Positions 1-6,467 of a stretch of DNA of 8,189 bases are shown here, piece after piece. A model generated the notes under the pieces. The model saw only the letters and a list, made by a program, of their open reading frames with translations. It had not been told where the DNA came from and did no database searches. The DNA is from JADJMO01 sp016794445. GTDB taxonomy: Bacteria > Myxococcota_A > Polyangia > Polyangiales > JADJMO01. The translations under genes were made by a program, and so were the position numbers. The stretch lies in contig JAEUKC010000085.1 of the NCBI GenBank assembly GCA_016794445.1, forward strand, positions 1-8,189. The letters are read 5' to 3'. The first letter of the stretch is position 1. Every line of letters starts with the position of its first letter.

Positions 1-853
1 GCGCGGCCGCCCACTCGGCGATGGCCTGCCAGCCGGTGTCGGCGTTGGACGCGAAGACCACGCCACCTTCGTGGAACACGCCGCCGCGCGCTGGGTCGAG
101 CGGACGGCGCACGAGCTCGGAGGCCTCGGCCGGGTCGGTGATGAACTGCCCCGCGATGAAGGCGTTCCAGCGGATCTGCTCCTCGGTGTCTCCGCACGTG
201 AGGTTGAGCGCCGACGCGGGGCTCCCGTGGCACGTGCCCGCGGCGCACGACTTCCTGAGGATCGGCTGGACCTTGGACTTGAACTGCTCGTAGGCGGGCG
301 GCTCGACCTTCGGATCGTAGGTCGGATCGACGGGGATGGCCTTGTTGCAGTCGCCGGCGGGAATGACCTTGTTGCTGTCGCCGACGTTGTTCTCCGTCGC
401 GCCGTTGTCCATCCACCGCCGCAGCGTGGCGTAGCCGTCGCTGGTGACGTCGACGCCGGCGCCCGCGGCGTGCCGGATGTCGGTCGTGATCGTGACCGTG
501 CCCTCGAGCGTGGAGACGACGACCTGCTGTGGGCCCGCGACCTTGAGCAGGAGGCCGGGCGAGCCGTAGGGGCCGTAGGTCGTGAGCAGGTCTCGACGCC
601 GCGCCACCATGGCGAACGAGGTGGTGTCCAGGTTGCCGATGGCGTTGCCCTTGAGGTCGGCGACGTGGCAACCGGTCGTCTGCTTGCTGCACGAACCACC
701 CAGGATCGGCTGGATGGTCCGATCGAAGTACGACGATGTGGGCGCCTCGTCGGATCGACTGCAGGAAGTCGAAGCCGCCGCGGCGCCCACGATCGCGGCA
801 CCTCCGAGGATCAACGAGGAGGAGCGGAAAGAGCGGGCGCGCACCCCGGTCAT
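1..853 (-). CDS. Exported two-module cytochrome-c-like protein with CX6CH and CX4CH motifs (3' partial)
   Basis: The frame is open from an ATG at 853 to the window edge (284 codons, no stop), so the C-terminus is missing. Residues 1-30 form a basic then hydrophobic export signal ending STSC31, an imperfect lipobox, so this is perhaps a lipoprotein. Two modules follow. The first has 'TIQPILGGSC' and then C55-x6-C62-H63, ending around 'RRWMDNGA' (about 145-152). The second has 'VQPILRKSC' and then C203-x4-C208-H209, followed by 'RRPLDP', 'HEGG' (261-264) and 'IAEWA' (278-282). This is the layout of planctomycete/myxobacterial-type cytochrome c domains, in which H-G-G and a final W helix recur. 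The Cys spacing departs from CXXCH, so covalent haem binding is unproven and the cysteines could instead be disulfides. It lies 10 bp after the HEAT-repeat gene and has only a weak ribosome binding site, suggesting translational coupling. Its substrate or partner is unknown; an envelope electron-transfer role is inferred. Confidence 0.85.
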   Translation of the reverse strand, partial: MTGVRARSFRSSSLILGGAAIVGAAAASTSCSRSDEAPTSSYFDRTIQPILGGSCSKQTTGCHVADLKGNAIGNLDTTSFAMVARRRDLLTTYGPYGSPGLLLKVAGPQQVVVSTLEGTVTITTDIRHAAGAGVDVTSDGYATLRRWMDNGATENNVGDSNKVIPAGDCNKAIPVDPTYDPKVEPPAYEQFKSKVQPILRKSCAAGTCHGSPASALNLTCGDTEEQIRWNAFIAGQFITDPAEASELVRRPLDPARGGVFHEGGVVFASNADTGWQAIAEWAAA

Positions 854-863
854 CCTACGGTGA

Positions 864-1760
864 TCACGCGCTGAGGGCCAGCTTCAGCAACGCGATTCGC
901 GCCGCGTCACGGACGAGGCTGCTCGTGTCGTTGGCCTGGGCCTGCTCGAGGATCGAGCGCGCCGCCGGGTCGCCGATCTCACCGAGGGCGTTGATGGCGG
1001 CGATGCGCACGTCCTCGTTGCCGTCCTTGATGCCGAGCGCGGACAGGCCCGCGATGGCGCCCTTGCTCTTGAAGAAGCCGAGCGCGTCGGCGGCCTTGGC
1101 GCGCACGACGAGGTCGGGGTCGGAGAGCAGCTTGGCCACCGAGGGCACGTCGCCGAAGCCGGCGAGGCGGGTCGCGGCCTCGACGGCCGCGCGGCGCACG
1201 GCCGGGTCGGTGTCGCCGAGGGCGGTCGTGACGCCCGGGCCGCCCTCGATGTCGTTGAGGCGGCGCAAGCCGGCGACGGCCGCGGCGCGGACGAGCGGCG
1301 AGGTGTCCTTCTCGATGGCGGTCACGAGCAGCTTGGTGCCACCCGGATCCATGAACTCACCGAGCGCGTTGGCGGCCGCGGCGCGCCGCACCGGGTCGGC
1401 GTCGGAGGCCAGCACGCCACGGACGCGCAGGGCGACCTCGGCGTAACCGAACACGCGACGGCGGATCCACCAGGCGGAGATCTCGCGGACGTGCGCGTCC
1501 TTGTCGAAGAGCAGGGGCTCGACGTAGGCGATGCAGTCGAGGCACTCGCCGACTTCGCCCTTCTCGAGGGTCTCCCAGATCGCGATCGGGGAGCCGCGCA
1601 GGGCGACGTCCTTGATGGCCTCCGGCGTCGAGATCACCTCGAACTGCGCCGCGGAGGGGAGCATCGCGGGCGGACCCTCGTCGGTCTTTCCACGGCTACC
1701 CGTGGAGATGAGGGTGAGCGCAACCATCGCACCGAGGCCGAGACGGAACAGGTTCTTCAT
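864..1760 (-). CDS. Exported HEAT-repeat protein
   Basis: This encodes 298 residues. The ATG at 1760 is chosen because a good ribosome binding site (AGAGGAG, 9 bp upstream) and a signal peptide (MKNLFRLGLGAMVALTLIST) both start there; the frame stays open 25 codons further but would run into the preceding gene. After the signal comes a linker, then C73-L-D-C76, then about six to seven helical HEAT repeats of roughly 31 residues from about residue 85 to the end. Their recurrent core is D-x-x-V-R-x-A-A-x-x-A-L-G (for example 'DADPVRRAAAANALGEF', 'DTDPAVRRAAVEAATRL', 'NEDVRIAAINALGEIGD'). HEAT solenoids are protein-binding scaffolds. Placed between two cytochrome-like genes, with 28 bp and 10 bp gaps, it probably acts as a periplasmic adaptor or assembly factor for them. 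That role is inferred from context only. The CLDC pair lacks the His of a haem motif. Confidence 0.92.
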   Translation of the reverse strand: MKNLFRLGLGAMVALTLISTGSRGKTDEGPPAMLPSAAQFEVISTPEAIKDVALRGSPIAIWETLEKGEVGECLDCIAYVEPLLFDKDAHVREISAWWIRRRVFGYAEVALRVRGVLASDADPVRRAAAANALGEFMDPGGTKLLVTAIEKDTSPLVRAAAVAGLRRLNDIEGGPGVTTALGDTDPAVRRAAVEAATRLAGFGDVPSVAKLLSDPDLVVRAKAADALGFFKSKGAIAGLSALGIKDGNEDVRIAAINALGEIGDPAARSILEQAQANDTSSLVRDAARIALLKLALSA

Positions 1761-1769
1761 TGTCGTGTT

Positions 1770-1776
1770 CTCCTCT
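1770..1776 (-). promoter_or_regulatory. Ribosome binding site of the HEAT-repeat gene
   Basis: AGAGGAG on the minus strand lies nine bases before the ATG at 1760, inside the 28-bp gap after the upstream gene's stop. It decides the start in favour of the signal-peptide methionine over the longer open frame. Confidence 0.75.
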
Positions 1777-1788
1777 AGAGCCTTCGGA

Positions 1789-4083
1789 TCACGGGTAGAT
1801 GGTGCCGCCGCCGGCCTTGGCGTCGCTGCAGGCACCCTTGTCGGCGCCGTCGCTCTTCCAGCAGGTGGCGTTCTTCACGTTCTGGCGGGAGGTCCACTGA
1901 CCACCGAGGTCGGCGCTCTTGATGAGCGCGCCCTTCTCGGCCTTGGTGAGCGGCTTGCCCTTGTCGACGTCGTGCTCGACGGCGCCGGCCCAGGCGAGGC
2001 TGCCGTCGTCGGCCTTGACGTTGAGGTGCTGGATCAGCTTGCTGTTGCGGGCGTCGGCCGGCTTCATCCACTCGGGCGGGAGCTCGCCGACGACCTTGAG
2101 GCCGCGGGCCCCCATCTTCAGCTGCGCCGGGTAGTAGAGGGAGACGTACGACTTGGAGAAGGCGTAGACGCCCATGTCGTAGCTGACCGTCATGCTGTCG
2201 CCGGAGAGGTCGAGCCAGGGGATCGTGTAGGTGGTGGTCTTGCCCGTCTTCTCGTCCGTCGCGATGACCTGGTAGGTCTTCTTGGCGAGGGCGCTGTCGG
2301 CGCCGTGGCAGCTGACGCACTTGGCGTCGAGGATGGGCTGGATGTTGGTGTTCCAGCCGTACTCCTCGCGATCCTTGATCGGCTTGACGAGGTTCATCGG
2401 GCCCTTCTGCTGGGCGACGGTGAGGCCGATGCCCTTGCGCGGGAGGACCTGCTCGGCGCGCGCCTCGTGGCAACCACCGCAGGTGCGGTTCTCGCCGGGC
2501 ATGCCCTGGATCCAGAGGCCCTGGCTGCGGATGGAGAGGCCGAACTTGTCGATCGGCTGGAGGTGCACGGGGAGGAACGGCGGGATCGAGGCGAGCCAGG
2601 AGCCGTCGTTCTGCACGGGGACCTCACCGAGGATGGCGCCACCCTCGTGCATCGTGAGGCCGAACATCGGCAGCGCGCCGATCTCGCTCGAGAAGCCCTC
2701 GATGACGCGGACGGCGACCGCCTGCTTGAGGGCCTCGGCGAGGGCGAGGTCCTTCATCTGACCGCCGCTGACGCTCTCGACCAGGTTGGTCTGGATGACG
2801 TCGATGGACCCGATGACGGCGGGGGTGCTCGGGTCGACCTTCTTGTTGAGGTCACCAATGACCGGCGGGACGGTGCGCGCCACGATCGGCTGCGCGTAGA
2901 GCTCCATGGACTTCGGGTCGTCGTAGACCAGGACGTTCTTCTTGCTCGCCTCGTCGTAGACGTAGATGCCGAAGTTCGGCGGCACCTGCTCGAGCTCGTT
3001 CTGGTCGGTCATCCAGCCGTCGGACCACGAGACGAGCAGGCGCCCGTCCGGCAGGTGGCTCGGCGTGCGGTAGCGACCGATGGGAGAGGAGCCGCCGCCC
3101 GTGGGCACGCCCGGGGTGAGGTTCACGAAGCTCGCGTGGTCGGAGTCGAGCTTCTCGGCCGTGACGTTGCCGTTCTTCGGGTCCTTGTAGCGGGCGTCGA
3201 TGCGCATCAGCGCGCCCGACTGCAGGGTGCGGTTGCGCTTGGTGCCGATGCCGACCATGACGTTCGGCGCGATCTCGTGCACCTGGACCAGCGAGTTGAC
3301 CGGGTTGTTGAACTGACCGGCGACGCTCAGCATCTGCGTGCAGTCCGGGTTCATCTTGAACAGCTTGACGTCGTTGACGTTGCCGAGGTGCTCCCAGCGC
3401 GAGAAGCCGATGGTGCCGTCGAAGCGGAGCCAGAGGTTGACCGTGTGGCTCAGGTTCTGCGCGCAGAGCTTCCGGTCGGCGTCGCCGCCGGTCACGCTGA
3501 TGGTCGCGATCTGCGAGACGACGCGGGCGTGCTCGTACTCGTCGGCGCGGGTGCCCATCGCGGTGTAGGGCTCGTTGGTCACGAACGCGACGCGATCGCC
3601 GGGGATGAAGATCGGCATCACGTCGTCGCGGGTGTCGCCGAACGTGAGCTGCTTGATGTTGTGGTCGCCGGCCCCGTCGGCGAGGATGCTCGCGGTGTAG
3701 ACGTGGTAGTGGTCGGCCTCGGTCTTCTTCATCGAGAAGACGACCTGCTTGCCGTCGAACGAGACGTCGAGGCCGTTCACGTCCGCGGACGGGAAGCGGG
3801 CCGTGATGTTCTCGAGCTTGCCGTCGGCCCGCGGGGGGAACAGAGTGTAGACGCCGCCGCCCGGCACGTAGCGCAGGTAGTCGATGACCTGCCCGCTGCC
3901 GCCGGCGACCTCGGGCACGCCGTTCTTGTCGAAGTTGGCGCGCTTCGCGAACACGATGCCCGGGACGTCACCGATGACGTCGTTTCCAGCGGTGTCGCGC
4001 TTGCCGCAGCCCTCCGCACCCGCCGCGAGGGCACAGAGGAGACCGAGGGTCAGGCCAGAAATCGAAGTGCGAGCGAGGGACAT
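1789..4083 (-). CDS. Exported HzsA-related protein: PD40/propeller-like, hydrazine-synthase-alpha-like middle region, two CXXCH haem sites
   Basis: This encodes 764 residues from the ATG at 4083, supported by GGAGGT just upstream and a signal peptide at 1-24 ('SGLTLGLLCALAAGA', then EGC26; a weak lipobox at best). Residues about 40-250 contain PD40/TolB-like propeller strands ('DVSFDGKQVVFSMKKTEADHYHVY', 'DDVMPIFIPGDRVAFVTN'). Residues about 285-410 ('GRYRTPSHLPDGRLLVSWSDG', 'FGIYVYDEASKKNVLVYDD', 'YAQPIVARTVPPVI') resemble the middle domain of the hydrazine synthase alpha subunit. The C-terminal part holds two canonical c-haem motifs, C535-GG-C538-H539 and C589-VS-C592-H593, the second in the common 'IQPILDAKCVSCHG' setting. 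Order and size match the HzsA architecture. However, the related proteins in non-anammox bacteria have no established activity, so hydrazine synthesis should not be assumed. It is the first gene of the three-gene minus-strand operon. The family assignment is from memory of motifs; the haem sites are seen directly. Confidence 0.9.
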   Translation of the reverse strand: MSLARTSISGLTLGLLCALAAGAEGCGKRDTAGNDVIGDVPGIVFAKRANFDKNGVPEVAGGSGQVIDYLRYVPGGGVYTLFPPRADGKLENITARFPSADVNGLDVSFDGKQVVFSMKKTEADHYHVYTASILADGAGDHNIKQLTFGDTRDDVMPIFIPGDRVAFVTNEPYTAMGTRADEYEHARVVSQIATISVTGGDADRKLCAQNLSHTVNLWLRFDGTIGFSRWEHLGNVNDVKLFKMNPDCTQMLSVAGQFNNPVNSLVQVHEIAPNVMVGIGTKRNRTLQSGALMRIDARYKDPKNGNVTAEKLDSDHASFVNLTPGVPTGGGSSPIGRYRTPSHLPDGRLLVSWSDGWMTDQNELEQVPPNFGIYVYDEASKKNVLVYDDPKSMELYAQPIVARTVPPVIGDLNKKVDPSTPAVIGSIDVIQTNLVESVSGGQMKDLALAEALKQAVAVRVIEGFSSEIGALPMFGLTMHEGGAILGEVPVQNDGSWLASIPPFLPVHLQPIDKFGLSIRSQGLWIQGMPGENRTCGGCHEARAEQVLPRKGIGLTVAQQKGPMNLVKPIKDREEYGWNTNIQPILDAKCVSCHGADSALAKKTYQVIATDEKTGKTTTYTIPWLDLSGDSMTVSYDMGVYAFSKSYVSLYYPAQLKMGARGLKVVGELPPEWMKPADARNSKLIQHLNVKADDGSLAWAGAVEHDVDKGKPLTKAEKGALIKSADLGGQWTSRQNVKNATCWKSDGADKGACSDAKAGGGTIYP

Positions 4084-4087
4084 CAGG

Positions 4088-4093
4088 ACCTCC
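4088..4093 (-). promoter_or_regulatory. Ribosome binding site of the HzsA-related gene
   Basis: GGAGGT on the minus strand sits four bases before the ATG at 4083. It fixes the start at the signal-peptide methionine, although the frame stays open for another 124 codons across the divergent intergenic region and into ribF. That extension has no signal sequence and is low-complexity Arg/Pro/Gly. Confidence 0.75.
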
Positions 4094-4196
4094 GATGTGT
4101 CCTTAGAGCAAGAGGCGGGCCGTGCTTGTTTTTCCGTCGATCCTGTGGCGAGGAGGGGCGGACGGGGGGAGTTGCCCCCAGGAACGGGCGCCCCCG

Positions 4197-4216
4197 GTGG
4201 GGGGGATCCCCCCCAC
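4197..4216. repeat. Perfect 20-bp palindrome (GTG7-AT-C7AC type)
   Basis: Seven G and seven C flank a central AT, with a GT/AC pair closing the outside, giving ten perfectly complementary pairs. As DNA it is a symmetric site that a dimeric regulator could bind. In RNA it would have no loop unless the centre melts, so a smaller-stem hairpin or an alternative pairing with neighbouring tracts is more likely. It begins 41 bp before the ribF ATG and no function is known. Confidence 0.7.
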
Positions 4217-4256
4217 GGTTGCATCGGGGCGGGGGGCGAGTAGGGTGCGCCGCCCG

Positions 4257-5231
4257 ATGGCGGCCCTCCTCGTGGACGACGCTCGTTCGCCGCTGCTGCC
4301 CGAGGGCGCGCAGGTCGTCGTGATCGGGAACTTCGACGGGGTGCACCGAGGCCACGTCGAGGTGATCCAGCGCGCACGCGCGGCCGCCGGGGAGCGGGGG
4401 TTGACGGTGCTGACGTTCGAGCCCCACCCCGCCGCACTCTTCGGCGCCTCGCCACCGCCGCGGCTCACCAGGCTCTCCCGCAAGGTGGAGCTCCTGTCGC
4501 GGCTGTCGGTCGACACGGTGGTGGCGCAGCGGTTCGATCACGCGTTCGCGCGCCTCGGGCCGGTGGAGTTCGTGGACCAGGTCCTCGTCGACGCCCTGCA
4601 CGCCGAGCTGGTCGTGGTCGGGTTCGACTTCCGGTTCGGCGCGCGCCGCACGGGTGACCTCGAGCTGCTGCGCTCCCTCGGCGGCTCGCGCGGCTTCTCG
4701 CTCCTCGTGCAGGAGGCGGTGGCCGACGGGCAGGGGGCCTACTCCTCCACGCGGGCGCGCGAGGCCCTCGCGGCCGGGGATCTCGCCACGGTCCTCGCGG
4801 TGCTCGGACGCCCCCACTCGATCGAGGGGTTGGTGCGGAAGGGCGACCAGCGCGGTCGCACCATCGGCTTCCCGACCGCCAACGTCGGCGAGATCGAGGA
4901 GGCGCTGCCCAGGAACGGGGTGTACGCGGTCGCCGTGGATCTCGCCGAGGGAGAGGGGTTCGTCGACCTCGCGACCGGCGTCGCCAACGTCGGCGTGCGC
5001 CCGACCGTGGCGACCGGCGCGGCGCCGTCGGTCGAGGTGCACCTCTTCGATCTGCCGGAGGCCCGGCGCGATCTGTACGGCGCGCGGCTCCGCGTGCACT
5101 TCGTCACGCGGCTCCGTGACGAGCGCCGGTTCGCCGGGTTCGACGAGCTGAAGGCGCAGATCGAACGCGACGCCGCCACCGCGCGCGAAGCGGTGATTTC
5201 CCTGGTTCCGCAGCGCCCCGGCTGGTTCTAG
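4257..5231 (+). CDS. ribF: Bifunctional riboflavin kinase / FAD synthetase
   Basis: This encodes 324 residues, close to the usual ~310. It phosphorylates riboflavin to FMN and adenylates FMN to FAD in the cytoplasm. The N-terminal FAD synthetase (nucleotidyltransferase) domain shows GNFDGVHRGH (24-33), FEPHP (54-58), GFDFRFGARRTGD (122-134) and YSSTRAR (162-168, matching the family ISSTxxR). The C-terminal flavokinase domain shows GRTIGFPTAN (200-209, the PTAN motif), NVGVRPT (245-251), the likely catalytic Glu in 'VEVHLF' (E260) and DLYG (272-275). All key motifs of both halves are present, so it should be active. The ATG at 4257 gives the normal spacing to GNFDG; a GTG at 4245 is a possible alternative. 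The Shine-Dalgarno is weak. It opens the plus-strand block, with the next gene starting 36 bp downstream. No riboflavin-responsive RNA element was recognised in front. Confidence 0.96.
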   Translation: MAALLVDDARSPLLPEGAQVVVIGNFDGVHRGHVEVIQRARAAAGERGLTVLTFEPHPAALFGASPPPRLTRLSRKVELLSRLSVDTVVAQRFDHAFARLGPVEFVDQVLVDALHAELVVVGFDFRFGARRTGDLELLRSLGGSRGFSLLVQEAVADGQGAYSSTRAREALAAGDLATVLAVLGRPHSIEGLVRKGDQRGRTIGFPTANVGEIEEALPRNGVYAVAVDLAEGEGFVDLATGVANVGVRPTVATGAAPSVEVHLFDLPEARRDLYGARLRVHFVTRLRDERRFAGFDELKAQIERDAATAREAVISLVPQRPGWF

Positions 5232-5267
5232 GACTCGCTGCGGCCGTTCTGGTAAGAAGCGTCCGCG

Positions 5268-6467
5268 ATGTCCGATGCCTTGCGCTCCGAGCTCGATGCC
5301 CTCCCCAAGGAGGACCTTGTCCGCCGCGCCGAGGCGCAAGGCATCGAGGGGGCGCGCAAGCTCACCCGCCTCGAGCTCGTCGACGAGCTCGTGCGCCTCG
5401 GTGGTGGCTCGCGCGGGCTCCTCGGCAAGGCGCGCGATCTGTTGCGCGACGCGGTCGAGGTCGGGCTCTCCCGCGTGCTCGCGGCCGCCACGCAGGCTGG
5501 CCCCGCCGACGACGACCCGCCGCCTTCGCACGGCGAGCCTGCGGTGGCAGCGGCGCCGACCGCCGCGGCGACCGCCGCGCCGACCCCGGTCGAGCAGGCC
5601 GAGGCCGCGCAGACCGAGGAGCCGATCGCCACGGTCACGCTCGCCAAGGTGTTCCTCTCGCAAGGGCACGCCGGCCGCGCCCGCGAGATCGTCGACTCGA
5701 TCCTGCGGCGCGAGCCCGACCACCGCGCGGCGCTCGAGTTCCGCGCCGAGCTCGAGACGCGCGACGAGCGTGCCCGGTCCGTGCCACCGCCGCCGCCCCC
5801 CCCCCCCCTCGAAGCGGATTTCGTCGACGAGTGCGTGGCGCTGGTGGTCGACGACACGGCGGTCCACGTCGCGTGGGACGTGCACGCCTCCACGCTGGCG
5901 CGCGCGCGCCGGGCGTTCCGCGACGTCGAGCCTGCGCTGGTGCTCCGCGTGCTCGTGTTCGAACCGAGCGTGCAGGGACCGAAGGTGGCCTCGCACGACG
6001 TACCCATCGAGGAGCTCTCCGGCGATCACTTCGCGCGCGAGCTCCCACCGTTCTCCGTGGTGCGCGCGGCGATCGGCCTCGTCGCCGGGGAGCGCTTCGT
6101 CCCCATCGCGCACACCGCAGACGTGGTCTCCGACCCAAAAGCCTCGTCCACCGACGGCGATCCCGCCGTCGTCGTGTGGACTGACGCGGGCACCTTCCCG
6201 GTCGCCCCCGGTGGCCTCCTCCAGGCCGAGGCCGCGGCCTACCGGGAGCTGCTCGGCGCGTCGGGGACGGACCTCGAGCCCGAGGGGGGGCGCGAAGGAG
6301 ACCTCGGAGACCCGCTCGGCAACCCCGCGGAACCACGCAGGTTGTCGCCCCAGCGCGGCTGGCCGACCTCGCCCGCCCGCCCCACGGGTCACCCCGGGGG
6401 GCCGCGCGCGGGTCGGCCCACGTCACCCATTTCCCTTGCCGATCGACGATCGGGGAGTAGAGTGTGA
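5268..6467 (+). CDS. Rho-N-like / TPR-like / DUF4912 domain protein
   Basis: This encodes 399 residues. Residues 1-45 ('ALRSELDALPKEDLVRRAEAQGI..LTRLELVDELV') resemble the Rho-terminator N-terminal/SAP-like helical module. A disordered Ala/Thr/Pro linker follows (75-118). Residues 119-164 form a TPR-like helical pair ('TLAKVFLSQGHAGRAREIVDSILRREPDHRAALEFRAEL'). A run of eight prolines (173-180) leads to a DUF4912-like beta-rich domain at about 185-290 ('VAWDVHAS', 'LVLRVLVFEP', 'HDVPI..LSGDHFARELPPFSVVRAAIGL', 'FVPIAHTADVV'). Rho-N with DUF4912 is a known pairing of unknown function. The last ~65 residues are low-complexity Pro/Arg/Gly and may be a disordered tail or a frameshift product after a G7 run at 6284-6290. 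The proline run is encoded partly by 13 consecutive C, a slippage-prone site. The domains before and after it are in the same frame, so the gene is intact as read. There is no signal peptide, so it is cytoplasmic. Confidence 0.88.
   Translation: MSDALRSELDALPKEDLVRRAEAQGIEGARKLTRLELVDELVRLGGGSRGLLGKARDLLRDAVEVGLSRVLAAATQAGPADDDPPPSHGEPAVAAAPTAAATAAPTPVEQAEAAQTEEPIATVTLAKVFLSQGHAGRAREIVDSILRREPDHRAALEFRAELETRDERARSVPPPPPPPPLEADFVDECVALVVDDTAVHVAWDVHASTLARARRAFRDVEPALVLRVLVFEPSVQGPKVASHDVPIEELSGDHFARELPPFSVVRAAIGLVAGERFVPIAHTADVVSDPKASSTDGDPAVVVWTDAGTFPVAPGGLLQAEAAAYRELLGASGTDLEPEGGREGDLGDPLGNPAEPRRLSPQRGWPTSPARPTGHPGGPRAGRPTSPISLADRRSGSRV
5796..5808 (+). repeat. 13-C homopolymer inside the DUF4912 coding sequence
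   Basis: Thirteen consecutive C encode prolines 177-180 and the first base of codon 181. Such a tract is prone to replication slippage and to sequencing error. A gain or loss of one base would cut the protein off from its DUF4912 domain. Confidence 0.9.
6439..6453. repeat. 15-bp inverted repeat overlapping a ribosome binding site
   Basis: CCGATCG and CGATCGG flank a single A. The right arm runs into the GGGGAG of the following gene. It could be an operator half-site pair, or a chance feature of GC-rich DNA; a one-base loop is too tight for a full RNA hairpin. It is still within the coding tail of the DUF4912 gene. Confidence 0.5.
6452..6457 (+). promoter_or_regulatory. Ribosome binding site deciding the GTG start at 6464
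   Basis: GGGGAG is six bases before the GTG at 6464 but fifteen before the in-frame ATG at 6473. The GTG is therefore preferred, giving a GTGA overlap with the upstream stop codon. Confidence 0.6.

Larger units (their letters stand above)
4084..4256. promoter_or_regulatory. Divergent intergenic region with G/C-tract inverted repeats
   Basis: This 173-bp space separates the minus-strand cytochrome operon from the plus-strand ribF block, so it must hold the start signals for both directions. No convincing -35/-10 pair could be picked out on either strand. The ribF-proximal half holds G6 (4164-4169), C5 (4175-4179), C5 (4191-4195), G7 (4199-4205), C7 (4208-4214) and G4-C-G6 (4226-4236), which can pair in several mutually exclusive ways. 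No FMN-riboswitch consensus was recognised. Confidence 0.55.

Noticed and set aside
71..874. A 267-codon plus-strand frame at the left edge
   Set aside because: It is antisense to the partial cytochrome-like gene, which has a signal peptide and paired CXnCH motifs. The plus frame shows no recognisable domain.
1..4083. True hydrazine synthase (anammox) operon
   Set aside because: Only an alpha-like subunit is seen. No beta/gamma subunits, hydrazine dehydrogenase or other anammox genes are present, and the neighbours differ.
4084..4256. FMN riboswitch upstream of ribF
   Set aside because: No recognisable conserved FMN-aptamer segments are present; the region is dominated by G and C homopolymer tracts.
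1531..4323. A 930-codon open plus-strand frame opposite the HzsA-related gene
   Set aside because: Its translation is Val/Asp/Leu/Gly-Arg low complexity with no domain, exactly antisense to a gene with clear haem motifs and signal peptide. Long antisense frames are expected at this GC content.
4083..6392. A 769-codon open minus-strand frame opposite ribF and the DUF4912 gene
   Set aside because: The translation is Arg/Gly/Glu-rich without domains, and the plus strand has all RibF motifs. It is a compositional shadow.
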